64,000 nt of DNA from Calonectria ilicicola (taxonomy: Eukaryota > Ascomycota > Sordariomycetes > Hypocreales > Nectriaceae): assembly GCA_020809705.1 (NCBI GenBank), contig CP085826.1:1550001-1614000 (forward strand). Direction: 5' to 3'. Below the pieces are notes generated by a model. The model was not told the DNA's origin, searched no databases, and was given only the letters and a program-made list of their open reading frames with translations. The position numbers and the translations under genes are program-made. Below are positions 21,244-33,006 of the stretch, in pieces; position 1 is the stretch's first letter; each line of letters begins with the position of its first letter.

Positions 21244-23515
21244 ATGGATGCAGCCTCTCCGGTGGAGCCCTTGGGTGAGAGACCGGCTTCACGAAAACTA
21301 AGGCTGCCTGACCTAGTTCACGACTCGAAACTAGAGACGCGCCTAGGCCAGAATGGAGACACAATACATACATCCCGAGACGCTTCAGGGCAAAGAGGGG
21401 CAAATCAACAGGAGCGATGGCGACAGAAGCTGCTTCTAGGTTGCGGAGGCGGAGGCGCCGTTTGGCTGCAGGAGAAAGTAACGGGAGGAGAGTCTTCAAC
21501 TCCAATATTACGTGCCGTCAAAGCAATTCAAGTACATGAACCTCGTGGATCTACATCACGTAATCGACTATCCATCGCCGAAAACTATGTGCGCGAGTTA
21601 GAAGCACTTGCAAAGTTCTCCCAACGAAAGGTTGGTGTTATGATCTTATTTCCCGTCGGAAGTCAAGCTCACAGGCCTGTCCAGTATGCAGGTTGTTTTG
21701 TGCAATTCTATGGGTGGTGGGAACAGCTAGAACATCCTCGGCATCTGCTCGTGGCCATGGAGTACTGTCCACTTGGTGACATGCAACATCATATTTCATC
21801 GGAAGGACCCCTGAGCCCGGGTGAGGGACAGGACATCACTGCACAGTTATTGGATGGTCTGGGTTATATGCACCAAGAGGGATTTGCCCATCGTGACCTG
21901 AAACCGGCGGTACGTACGCTTATTTTTGAAACCACTAACTCGACTCTCATTTTGTGACTCAACAGAATATCCTTATCAAATCATCTCCACCTGATCGCTG
22001 GTGGGTTGTGATATGCGACCACGGCCTGAGTAAACGAGTCGGAGGTGAACAAATATCAACTACAATCGTAAAGGGAACACCGTTATTCATAGCTCCCGAG
22101 CTCCGTGGTTTCTACCAAGATATCGCGCCCACAAAGGCAGACCCATATGCCGCTGATATTTGGGGCCTTGGTGAGACGATTTACCGGATACTATGTGATC
22201 GACCAGCCTTTGACTCAGATGACACACTTCGCAGATTCGCTTTAGGATCACTCCAATTTCCCACTCAAGCCCTGCAAAATTCGGTTGTGGGCAACCAGGC
22301 AATAGACTTTTTGTCTCGCATCATGCACCCGCGACCTGATCGCCGACTGACATGCTTTCAAGCAAGAGAGCATGGCTGGGTAAAAGACAATAAAAGCCCA
22401 CATACACCAGTCATAGAGTCTGAAGTCTCTTCGTGAGTGATAAAGAAGTATATGTCGTCAATAAGATTATTAACAACATCTCTAGATTGAATTCATTGCA
22501 CTTAGACCCCGACCCCGTCGTTCAGCTATCTACGCAGCGCTCGGAGAGTCATGTAATTTCACCAAGTGCCGCCACATATTCTAGGGATTGGACTATGTCC
22601 ACAAATCCATTTAGGAATTGTTCTTCCGAGATCCCGAATTTTAAAATTCATAACGCATCATTGCCTAATACCTCGGCGGGTTCTGCCCGGACTGAGATTA
22701 AAGGCCTGACAAACGACCTAGCAGAACTGACGGCCATTGAGACCCGAGCCACCCGAGATGGCCCATATCCCTATAACGAGCTGTTTGACTTTGAGGCAAA
22801 CCAGCATGATTCATCTCTTGAAACTCAGAATGTATCAAATGCTTTGGACGAGCCGCCGGATTGGCGTTCTGCGGAAAACGCGACGGCGGTCATTGCACAC
22901 TTGCCAGAGACTCTAGAAAAGGGGTTTGAGGAATATACCATGAATAGTCAGAACGTGTCAAATGCTTTGGACGAGCCGCCGGATTGGAATTCTGCTGAAA
23001 ACGTGACGGCGGTCATCACACACTCGCCAGAGACGCCAGCAAACAGGTCTGAGGAATATATGATGAATAGCTCGAAGAAAAAGTTCAACATGAAATGGAG
23101 GAAGTTCCTTCCAAAGCTGAAACTCACATCAAATTTAGGTGCCCTTAAGGGTTATGATCCTGGAGATCCTGAACAAAAGTACGTCTCATATTTTGAGGTT
23201 CCAGAGAAGAATTTCGAATGTGATACGGTTGACGCAGTCGAAGTCAAAGCCGCAGTGGATTTACTTAGGAAAATGTTTATAATTGATTCGGATCTATCAA
23301 ATTGTGACCCGCGGCAGACTACAGAAGTCCAACGGGAAGAAATGAGAGCGCAAAGCAATGCTATTTTTGTTGAAATAAATCGCTTGGTTAGATTGTGGGA
23401 TAGGAAAATTCGCAATGATACTCCCTACGCCACACAGCAACAGGAGTCGCTGGAAATTGCTGAGATTATTAGTATATTAGATGAGATCGGGCCTCGCAGA
23501 TATTCTGATGATTAA
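21244..23515 (+). CDS. Protein kinase with DHG motif and repeat-bearing C-terminal tail
   Basis: Probable exons 21244-21630, 21685-21909, 21966-22432 and 22486-23515, about 702 aa. The 54-nt first intron keeps frame, so retention is possible; removal joins FSQRK to YAGCFVQF. Kinase landmarks: glycine loop LGCGGGGAV, AVK lysine, RELEAL (helix C), HRDLKPANILI across intron 2, and GTPLFIAPE. The metal-binding DFG reads DHG (CDHGLS, 22017-22025). Catalytic residues HRD, N and the DHG Asp are present, so activity is plausible. GTGAGT at 22433 and CTCTAG at 22485 fuse the kinase to a tail of about 340 aa, which has two 41-aa tandem copies starting QNVSNALDEPPDW (22826-22948 and 22949-23071). The C-terminal end (EVKAAVDLLRKMF onward) is helical. 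Function unknown. Confidence 0.75.
22826..23071 (+). repeat. Two 123-bp tandem repeats inside the kinase tail
   Basis: Period 123 nt (41 aa). Both copies start CAGAAYGTRTCAAATGCTTTGG and stay highly similar to the end (GAATAT...ATGAATAGY). The copies keep frame. Confidence 0.9.
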
Positions 23516-24518
23516 CCGCTGTTTGAAACGCCGAGGCCCAGGAAGGCCCCCTAGTGGATTCCACGATGGCTGCGCTAGAGAGACACTTTCAAGGCTATCT
23601 GAGACTTCAATAACTCGTAAGGGTTACGAAGGGCCTTGCTCTATCAAAAGGCGGGCAGGCTATAATCTAAAGCCATCATAAAAATCGCGGCTTTGGTACC
23701 AACTTTGCAGTGAAGGAGCAGTCGTCTCTCTCACAAACCCCCCATTTTCAGCAAAGATACTTTGACTTGTGAAATAGCCTTAAAACTGTCTTCATGGCAA
23801 GTAACAGGCTTGCAACCAAAATCGTTGCTTTCTCCCTAGACAATTATTCGGACGCCGACATTCGTCCATTAAAAATGGAAGTAGATAGATCTCTATATTG
23901 TTCAATAAGAATTGCTGACAATCAAGTTTATTGTTTCTTGAATGCGGACAATTGAAGTGTATTGGTGAATATAGGTAGTATTTAATCAATCATGGATTAG
24001 GTATTGAAGGAAGCCATGCCTTGATGAAATATTGGGAACTCCAACCCGTACTGGGCGATGGAATGTAAATTATAGACAGTCAATTAAATAACAGGAAGGA
24101 CTGAGAGGAAATATGACGGCAGATTATTTGCTCTAGTTAAAAACATTTCACTTTGAAACATTCTCTGTTCAGTTTTGACGGTTACTGAATTTATCATTGC
24201 CCTGAAGGGGTGACTCTACTAAGGAAACGGTGACATGCGCGCGCACAATGAGGTGTCAATTAAATGGGTTCTTGATAACCAAATTGGGGATTTAAGTCGA
24301 AGACATTACTACTGACATAAAACCGATGAGATGGGGCTACCATAATAGGGATAAAGGCTGTTCATATACTTAATGAGAGACTTAGGGTTAGTCTATAACA
24401 GCTAACTAAAAGGTTTGAAGAGAAGGTAAGGTTAGTAAAAGCTTTTATATGCAGAAATAAGCCTGATTGCAGTCTTGGCATCCAGAACATCTATATGAGG
24501 CAGGATTGAGACGCTAGA
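23516..24518. other. Intergenic region, AT-rich, no gene seen
   Basis: 1 kb between the kinase and the pectin lyase 3' end. AT-rich with several TTAGGTTAG-like and TCTAGTTA stretches; no supported frame. Confidence 0.5.
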
Positions 24519-26000
24519 CTACTCGTATCGCAGGCCTCTCTTCATGCGTCTCACCGAGGAGCGAACACACTGAGAGAATCGATTATCATGGGCAACACAG
24601 GATGTGCCAGAGACGCACTTAGTGCTACCAGTCCAGATTTTACCACCGCATTGACCCCACAGTTCAACTTCGCCTGCAGAATCTTCATTTGAGCTTCCAT
24701 CAACAGCGGACGATGTGGCCACTTCACTAGATGCAGCTGTGGCTGCGAGCTTATTAGCGAAAACAGCCACGCCAGGGGTCTCGGCTGCAGACGATGTTGC
24801 CGCAGGAGTAGAAACGGGAGATGCGGTTGTTGTGCCAGAAGAGGAGCCCAGGTTGCTGGGTCCCGCATTGCTAGTGACGAGATTGGCGACCTCACTTGCA
24901 GCGACTGGAGTAACAAGATATTTCTGAAGGTTGGAGAATGCTGACAAACCACCTGTACCGGACATTGAAGGCCAGTCACCGCTGCTGGAGTCAACACTGT
25001 TCACAACACAGTCTCTGCCGATGTAAGATGAGCAAGTGCTGGCAGAACCGTCTGGAACGTTGAACAAGGTGGAAACCGAGGCGCCTTGATCGGTAAGTGG
25101 TGTAGTGACAGATTCAAAAACGTTGCCTTCTAGAATTGATGAAGCGCCATCATATGAATCGAACGCGTGACCCTTCATGTTGCTGAAGTAGTTGTTTACT
25201 GCATGGAATGTGCCGCTCACACCATCAGCACCCAATTTTGGAGCTCGACCAGAGACATCGTGGAAGTAGTTGCGATCAAGAGTCACCTGATCACCATCCG
25301 CGATGAACATCGCAGTCCAATAGTGATTACCGTTGCAGGTCGCCGAGGTGGTTGTCGTGCCATCGAACTCATTGTTCGAAAGTGTAACGCGGGAGCCATC
25401 GTAATGAGAATTGACAAACATTCGACCAACCAGTGAAAATTTGCAGTGATCCACCCAGACGCCATCATTATTGCCTTGGAAAGTGAGGGCATCGCCGCCC
25501 CATACAACGCCTGAGTTGATGTCCGTGAATTCAATGCCCTGGATGATAACATTGCTAGCGCCGGAGGTGAGTTGCAGTCCCTTCCCCTTCAAGACACCCT
25601 TTCCGTTGCTGCCAAGAATGCTCTTGTTGCTTCCAACGGAGAGAGGGCTTGGCCCAGCAGCATCGTAAGAGATTGAACTCACAGCTTCATCATTGCTATT
25701 GGTACAAGAGATGTCTCCAAGGTAGTATTGACCACCCTGCGAGACGGAGCAAGTGCTAACCTGGCAACCGGATCCAGTCTCAGTGGTGCCAGTAAAGTCA
25801 TATTCCTTGTCAATGACGATGACTCGGGCTGTATCATCTGACAACCAAGTCGCCAGTTCGTCAGCGGACGAAGGGGTAGCAGCGGTAGCACTACCACCGC
25901 CAGTCACACCAGTTGCAAATCCGTATGCTGTACCAACAACACTCTGCGCCTGTGAACCGGCGGCCAACGTGAGAAGAACGAGACACGAAGTGAGAGCCAT
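24519..26000 (-). CDS. Secreted pectin/pectate lyase (PL1) with C-terminal CBM1
   Basis: Intronless, 493 aa. A signal peptide (ALTSCLVLLTLAAGSQAQ) precedes a right-handed beta-helix lyase domain at about 20-360. PL1 motifs include ILGSNGKGVLKGKGLQL, NVIIQGIEFTDI, GGDALTF, VWVDHCKFSLVGRMF, NYFHDVSGRAPKLG and NNYFSNMKGHAFDSY. The WVDHxxF and RAPKLG pattern is closest to the fungal pectin lyase branch. A Ser/Thr/Ala-rich linker (about 375-440) leads to a carbohydrate-binding module family 1: WGQCGGKIWTGSTKC, then CVAHDNRFSQC. CBM1 binds crystalline cellulose, so the enzyme should be tethered to plant wall while cleaving homogalacturonan by beta-elimination. The CBM1 aromatic before QC is Phe. 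The last 11 residues are basic. Confidence 0.92.
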   Translation of the reverse strand: MALTSCLVLLTLAAGSQAQSVVGTAYGFATGVTGGGSATAATPSSADELATWLSDDTARVIVIDKEYDFTGTTETGSGCQVSTCSVSQGGQYYLGDISCTNSNDEAVSSISYDAAGPSPLSVGSNKSILGSNGKGVLKGKGLQLTSGASNVIIQGIEFTDINSGVVWGGDALTFQGNNDGVWVDHCKFSLVGRMFVNSHYDGSRVTLSNNEFDGTTTTSATCNGNHYWTAMFIADGDQVTLDRNYFHDVSGRAPKLGADGVSGTFHAVNNYFSNMKGHAFDSYDGASSILEGNVFESVTTPLTDQGASVSTLFNVPDGSASTCSSYIGRDCVVNSVDSSSGDWPSMSGTGGLSAFSNLQKYLVTPVAASEVANLVTSNAGPSNLGSSSGTTTASPVSTPAATSSAAETPGVAVFANKLAATAASSEVATSSAVDGSSNEDSAGEVELWGQCGGKIWTGSTKCVSGTSCVAHDNRFSQCVRSSVRRMKRGLRYE

Positions 26001-28480
26001 GTTGAGTCTGTCGAAAACAAATGAATGAAGGGATAGAAATAAACGAACGGTGACTCGGACCTGCGAACACGCTCAGATTAGGAGAGAAAAGAATGAGAGT
26101 AGAAACGAATGTTCAAACTGGTTGGAAAAGGCCTATGATCAGTTTGACATAATCCCTTCTTATAGTATGTGACTGTGGATTCTCATGATCTGTATGGGAC
26201 TAAGCTATAATACTCTCAGGGTTGCTGTAAAGGATTACGCGAAGCTAGATCCCTGCCAATCCTACTCAATGTGTTTCAGTCCTCTCTCTGGTGGTCTCAC
26301 CAAAATCGGTTCTGTCGTCCGGTCATCTTACGGAACACTGGCCATTTTTGAAACGAAACTGGGGAAATGGATAAACTAAGAATCTAAATGATTACTTAAA
26401 AAGTCAATCTTTTCATATACTGAGTGTGCCTGTCTTTCTGCAGAGGTGGTGGAAACTGGCATGCTATGTTTCGCACATGGGGGGCGAGACTTATGGTTTT
26501 TTGAGGATACCCACGGTCATTTTTTTTCAACACGGAGATTTTTAAAGCTTCGCGTAGGCCGGGGATTTTCTGACTCAGGGCTATCCAATAGAAGTAAGCG
26601 AGCAATGTCCTAGCGCCCAAGAATAGCAATCCTCGGAAGAAAACAAAATCCCTCCATAGGATGATGGTCTTAGGTTGCAATCATGGCAATCCGTCTCATC
26701 ATTTGAAGTAGTTTCCTTGACTACTGGGAATGATAACCTCCTGCATCGTATTTTGGACCAACTAGCGCCTTTTTGTCATGTTAGTCCTGTGTCTCGCGTA
26801 AAATTATTTGAAGACCTTTTTTGTCACAAGGAATAATTTTCCATTGAGATGCAGATCAAACATTAAGGATATGCTTCTTTCAAACATAATTTATAAATAC
26901 ACCTTGCTGTTGATATTATGTTTGTCATTTTCGAAGATGAGCTAATTCAGTCAAGGTGTGTGAATATGTCTCATCATGAAAGAGTGGCCAAGCTGGTCTC
27001 TGAATCGAAATTTGGGATAGGACCGTATATTTCTATTGCGTTACCATATTCATTTAAACTATTTTAGTCCGTTTACCAGTTATCAATCGTTTGCCACTTT
27101 GTTTGTGAGCTTCTGTCTCGAGCCTGACTGGCTCCAAGGCTTATGGTATGCTTATATTATCCTACACAGCTCGGTTGCATTGTGGAATCTCACTATGTTT
27201 GCGATGAGAAAGTGACCTGAAACTCGTCTGATCATGACTCCATTCCCCCCAAAATCGATATAATTTGTTACTTGTTTTTATTGCGCCGTTTTGCCGATGG
27301 CATTATCTGTTCCCTGCACGGCGGGACGGAAAATTTCCTAGACGTCTTTATCGTGGCATGTTTCACGCTAGGGTCAACTATGGAGGATGACTGACGCGTT
27401 TTCCGGTTAAACCATCGCTACGTTTAGCCGTATGCTAGGATCAAATGGGCCCACTTACTTACTGGACATGTAAATTGCGGCTGTTCTCCATTTGATCCAT
27501 TCAGTCATTTCACGGAACTAAGACCGGTAGCTGTCACCGACTTCGTTGCATCGAAAATTTAAATCCATGAATGACATTAATGAAATTTTTGCATTAATTC
27601 AACATCTTAAACAGCTAGAGCCATCAGAATCATCAAGCACTATTTTCTTTTTTTTGATCAGGGATAATCACTTCAGCGTTCTGGGATAACGATCCAATCT
27701 GCTTAAAAGTCAGGATCATTATATCATGGCAGACTTACTGACTCAGGTCGAACGGGGAAAGAAAAAAACTGATTTATGTTTCTATATATTGGAAGAGTCA
27801 ATGTGCGAATTTTTTTTTAATGATGTGGTTTTGTTTTTATCGCCCCGTTTCAGCTGCTTTTAATTTTGCTTACGTTCTCCACGTTGCCCCCCTAGCACAG
27901 TTTGAGATTCGAGACGTACTGTAGCTGAAGTCCTACGGGTTTATACTAACTTGGCCACCAAGGTTTACTGAGTTTCCAGTACTGTTTGCAACCCATGCTA
28001 TCCTGAGCTAGCAATTAATCCATGTAAAAGAGTGGACAAGCTCAATAAATTTTAGTACAACAGCAGTAGCGTTGAGAACTATAGAAAAATCATTAATCAT
28101 TGCCACTGGCATCGAAGAGATATCTATGGCTGCCCAACTTCGTCAGTAATAGCTGTACATTCGGTTTTGTCCGATCCAGGGGACCAAATACTGCCGCTCA
28201 GTACGCCGTTACAGGCTCAACGTACTCGGAAATAGTTCCGCATGTTGATGAGTGTTGCATGATATCTACCCAGCTGAGCAATCGGAATGCGCATCGCGGC
28301 TTATGTCATGTCGTCAACACAGCGCCACGAATGGAATAAAATATATTAAAGGCCTCAACCCCGCAATTTTTAAGGATATACGTTTCCGGGAGGTTTATTA
28401 TGGCACTCTTGAGAACATTGATGTTACATAGTTTTCGCTCATGCTAAGTCATCGAGCGCTCTTTCAATCGCCAAACTACT
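26001..28480. other. 2.5-kb gene-free AT-rich region
   Basis: No frame with family resemblance occurs on either strand. The DNA is AT-rich with poly-T and poly-A runs (for example 26520-26530, 27650, 27808) and no terminal inverted repeats or transposase motif that I can see. The first 150 bp are the pectin lyase promoter and the last 300 bp the P450 promoter. Confidence 0.55.
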
Positions 28481-30201
28481 ATGGACACAGCGATGCAAAC
28501 GGATCCTCTTAATGGTATCCTGAAATCCATCTTTGGATGGATGGGGCCTTTGTATTTGATTGGTATATTGTTTATCTATCATCTACTTGTTGGTCTGTAC
28601 AACATCTCCCCATTACATCCCCTGTACAAGTTTCCAGGTCCCAAATTAGCGGCTGCAAGCTATATATACGAGGCGTACTATGACCTATGGTTATTTGGAA
28701 GGTATACAAACAGGATTCGCGAAATGCACAACAATTATGGTGAGTGCAGGCACATTGAATTTTGGTTATGATCAGCCGTAACGTATGTCCCAGGTCCCAT
28801 TATCAGGATTAGCCCGGATGAACTACATTGTTCTGATCCGAATTTTACAGACGAAATATATACCGGCTCTGGAAATGTCTGCGATAGATGGCAACACCAG
28901 CTAAATGGTCATGGCACATGGCCTGTCTCCATCAGTATGTTCGGGACCGTTCCTCATGAGCTTCATCGGATGCGAAGAGGCGCAGTATCAAAATATTTCT
29001 CCCGCCAGCAAATTGTCAAAATAGAACATGACATCCATGAGCTGGCTCAGAAATTAGTTGACAAAATGCTAGCCCAGGCCGGGATGGGACCATTCGAAAT
29101 AAAAGAAGCCTTCAATTGTTTCACAGCTGATATTGTTTCTCAGAGGGTTTTTGGGGAACCCATGGGATTTGTTTCTCAAGATTCCTGGGAGCCCAATTTT
29201 ACAACCTGGAGCAAGGCAATTCTTGAAAGTACGTTCAAGATGAGATTTGTCGTGCCTTTAAGGCTGCTCGCAGAATGGTTTCCTTGGATATCCAACTATT
29301 TAGGGGAAGATATGAGAACAATGATGGAATACCTGAATGTATTATTGCCTCGATATATCAACAAGGCACTTGACTACCCAGAAAAGGGAGGGATGTTTGC
29401 AGATATGGTAGACTCGCAAGCACTCCCAGAGTCTGAAAAATCCATGCCCAGACTCTCTGGCGAAGGGTTAGTATTTCTGATTGCAGGCACAGAAACAACA
29501 TCGGTAAGTTATCGTGTCATGCAATAAAAAAAGCATCGCACTAAAGTGAATAGGCTGTTCTCACAGTAATCACCTATTACCTACTTTCTCAGCCTAAAAT
29601 ACATGCACGTCTCATGGATGAATTGCAAGATGTCGATCCCTCCGACTTCAAATGGACTGATCTCGAAAGCCGACCGTACTTTTGGGCTTTGATCCATGAA
29701 TCTCTTAGGGTTATGCCAGGCTTCTCAGGAAGATCTGCAAGAGTTGCCCGTGACAAAACTCTATTCTACAAGAGTCAAGATGGCATGGTTGAATGGGCTG
29801 TACCCAAAAACACACCAATAGGAATGTCATCTACCATTAACCATTGGAACAGTGATATTTTCCCACGTCCGAACGATTTCGTCCCTGAACGATGGCTTAT
29901 AGATGGCAAACCTAATCATAAGCTTCAAAATGTGTTGATATCCTTCAGTAAAGGCAGTCGCGCGTGTATCGGCAAGAAGTGAGTTTATACATCTTTGAGG
30001 CGGGCTGTAGACGGGACTAACACAGTTTCAACTAGCCTAGCCTACTGTGAATTATATGTCATAACAGTTCTAATCGCCTACCGCATTGTTCCAAGAGCAA
30101 GATTGTATGAAACGACTGTGGATGATATTTCATACGATCACGACGCGATTGTCCCTCAAGCAAAGAAGGGCTCCATTTCTGTCCGAATTGAAGTTGAATG
30201 A
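28481..30201 (+). CDS. Cytochrome P450 monooxygenase
   Basis: Four exons, 28481-28739, 28794-29503, 29554-29978 and 30036-30201, giving 519 aa. An N-terminal membrane anchor (PLYLIGILFIYHLLVGLY) is followed by the PLHPLYKFPGP hinge. Helix I has AGTETTS, helix K has ESLR (about residue 372), then PERW and the heme loop FSKGSRACIG (Cys near 461). The last intron interrupts directly after the heme loop, joining IGK to NLAYCELY. All key residues are present. The layout resembles ascomycete secondary-metabolism P450s of the microsomal type. No biosynthetic core gene is adjacent; the PKS lies 23 kb downstream, so pathway membership is open. Confidence 0.92.
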
Positions 30202-30592
30202 GCATAATCGTGATTAGGAAGTCTTGAGAATTTATAATTATTGAAAATGAACTACAAAGACAAAGCACTATAGCCTTCATTAATCAATATGAAATAGAAT
30301 GGATTCAACTTGAATGCATTTTCGGTGTTGAGCGGCCATTTAATGGGTCAACAAGTTCTAACCGCCAACTCCAGGCACCAGTTGGTTTCTGCCCCATAAT
30401 TTAGGCTCGAAAATTGAAAAACGTCAAACCAATAATACTTAATGGCATCCTTCGTAGAATCATATCTCGGAAGGCTACGAGATAAATCTGCGATAATTTC
30501 AGCATAAACGCAAGTAGTTTCAAAGGGGCTCCTTCAACTATGCGATAATGCATCTTTTGTGGCGTTCAAATCACTCAACAACTCGATGAGCC
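30202..30592. other. Intergenic region
   Basis: 390 bp between the P450 and the disrupted F-box gene. No feature beyond AT-rich UTR-like sequence. Confidence 0.5.
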
Positions 30593-32889
30593 ATGGCTCA
30601 AAGAATTCCGAGCCGGTGGGTTTCTCATCACGATTCAACGTGGCCACAAATCTTACTAACTGAGCGAAAAGTGTGGATTGAATATAACGACTGGAACAAC
30701 GTCAAGTTGTCCGGAGTCGGGATTTGCGATGAAAACGAGGACACTCTCACCGGCACCGTCCCACTTGATCCACGCAAGCGTTATGATGATGTCGGTTCTG
30801 GCTCGATGATTGAGGTGTCGTTGGCCCGTCATAACCTGAAGTATTTGGTATACCCAGAGACTTCGCGGTTCGAACTGGAACCTTTTTGGGGCTACGGATT
30901 CCATTCCTCATGCTGGAACCTCATTAACGAGGCATTTACTCCAAATATTCAAGTCCTTTTTGAGGCCTGTCTCTCTATGCCTTTTGGCCACGACGGTCTT
31001 TTAAATTGGGGGCATGACTATAGCGGGGCTGCCGCCTTTCTTGCGACGTGGGACATCCCTATTTTAGGAAATCGCTTTCTCAGTTTAATCTCTATACCTT
31101 AGGACCTGCGGTCAGACCCCTTTGACAGCCTCTCTGTTTCAAAGGCTATTGAAAATGCCGTTCATTTTCGAGCTGATATATTTCAGTCTCGTCTCGCCTT
31201 CGATAAGCCGAATCTTGCCCAAGATAAATTTTCTTGCTTGTCACCAGAGCTTCTCCAACTTATTACTGTTCTCCTTCCGACCCACGACATCAAATCTTTG
31301 CGACTTGCATCTCCGGTATTCGCCACCTTGGGTCTATCGGAAAGATTTTGGCCATCACGGTTCTACCAAGGCAATGAATTTGCCCATATATTTGAGGTAT
31401 CTCATCACCAACCAGAGTCTTGGAGGGCGCTTTATGTTTCACTTCGAGCCTGGGCCTATGACAACCACAATTTAATTAATCGACGACGTGTCTGGGACCT
31501 GGCAAAGCGCCTTCAAATTATGCTGTCCCAGATGGAGGGCATTTCGTGTCTTGGATTGGGCTCAAAAACCTTATTTGAACCTTCTACGAGAGATGAGTCT
31601 AACAAAGACAACGGAAAAACATTTTGGCGTACTGCTGCACGTGCTGTTCGTACCCCAGATGATACCTTCGCTTATGGCTGCAGAATTTTGCGAGCCCGGA
31701 GTTGTTCTTTTTCTCAGCCGCTTGAGTTGTAGTGTATGTTTGTGTCATTTATAGATACAGCCGGTGGACCATTCGTATCTGGTTTGAGTTTTATTGATAA
31801 AAGCGGCCAGCACCATTCCCTTGGGTATACACATAGTGAAAGTATTGCTATTTCATTATCCCCCCCTTAACGCATCCAGGGATGGCAGCTCGCCTTTGAT
31901 ATGTTTGGAGTCAGAGCAATCTCGGTGATTACCATTGATGGAACCGTGACCCCTTGGGCTGGTGAACCAGGCAATTTTCCCAGGTGGCACCTGGCTGAGA
32001 CCGAAGGCGTTTTTGCAATCATGGCGGGATTTGATGTTCGTCTTATTTCCTTTATTTTATTACCCCGCTTTGTTTACGATATAAAATAATGATTAATGCA
32101 TGCTAATGATCTTTAGACATTTAAGCTCGTTTCCCTGAGTCGGGATACGTCGGCTCAGCTTCTGGAACAAACGAATTGGCGGAATAGCTGTCTTTGGCAC
32201 CCTGATATCTCACCAGAGCACCTGCTCTTCAATGGAAGCGACGGAGATGAGCCACTTGACTCTTTTAGTCTTCCGATTTCCACTCTGTTCTTTGGACTGG
32301 AGGGCCGACCACTTTCAAATTTGATTAGTATTGTGATTTGGACCTTTGACATATCTTACATTGCTGGCATAGAATTTCACTATAATAATGGCTTGGGAAG
32401 CAGGCATCTAGGACATGTCGGACCATTCAGTGATGAATTTCCAGTGAAAAGAAGATATACGCCAAACTCTCAAGACCAACAAATTACCTTGTTGATTGAT
32501 GGTCCTGGTGGTGAGGAGTTGAGCAGCATACAGGTACAGATGGGCGGTGAGTACTTATTGGGATTGAAGGTACGTTATAAGTCTCATCTTTTCGGCTATG
32601 GTGGCATCATCGTTATTAGCTCTAATCGTGTAAAAAAACATCTAGCTTCATACTAGTTCTGGTCGAGGGATTGCGTCTCCTCAATGTCACTTCGGGGCCA
32701 GAGAGGAATGGATTACTATCCAACCGACCGGTTCAAAGATTGTTGGTCTTTTTTATGCTCCGGTGAGTGAATTATTTTGACTGGTTTATTTTGTTGTTGA
32801 GAGTTCAAATATTGTCACCTTGAGAAAATACTAATTTCTATTGATAGGGGCACCTGCTTTGCGACTTGGGTCTAATATCAACGGCCTAG
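30593..32889 (+). pseudogene. F-box/DUF7600-type protein gene with three in-frame stop codons
   Basis: Exons read as 30593-32035, 32117-32580, 32657-32762 and 32848-32889, and frame is kept through every join. The first block holds a WNNVKLSGVG/GYGFHSSCWNLI region, WGHDYSG, then an F-box-like segment (LSPELLQLITVLLPTHDIKSL). RDESNKDNGKTFWRTAARAV and downstream blocks (GPFVSGLSFID, RAISVITIDG, CLWHPDISPEHLLF, IAGIEFHYN, GPGGEELSSIQVQ, GSKIVGLFYAP) follow as in a common fungal F-box family. Three stops lie in the same frame: TAG 31100-31102, TAG 31730-31732, TAA 31868-31870. No 3n intron with usable sites removes them, and homologous-looking blocks continue on both sides. There are no frameshifts. 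This is either a young pseudogene or a message rescued by readthrough or editing. Confidence 0.68.
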
Positions 32890-33006
32890 ATACTGGCCTG
32901 AAAAAAAGAGATGTAGTGGCGTTGGTAATCCTGGACATTATTGAGCCTATATATACTATTTACCTCAACCTTGAACATGCACCATCTCCCAATACTCCTG
33001 CCTTAT

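Noticed and set aside
21631..21684. Treating this 54-nt kinase segment as coding
   Set aside because: It is open, but it begins GTTGGT, ends TCCAG, and its translation does not fit the kinase helix C to strand 4 region. Retention remains possible.
31070..31130. An intron that would remove the first TAG of the F-box gene
   Set aside because: The flanking frames are identical, so the intron must be a multiple of three; GTGGGA to CCTTAG is 55 nt and GTGGGA to GGTCAG is 68 nt. Longer options delete the DPFD block.
31815..31885. GTATAC...CTTAAC...CCAG as an intron covering the TAA
   Set aside because: It is 55 nt and shifts the frame, while the sequence on both sides continues in one frame with family-like blocks.
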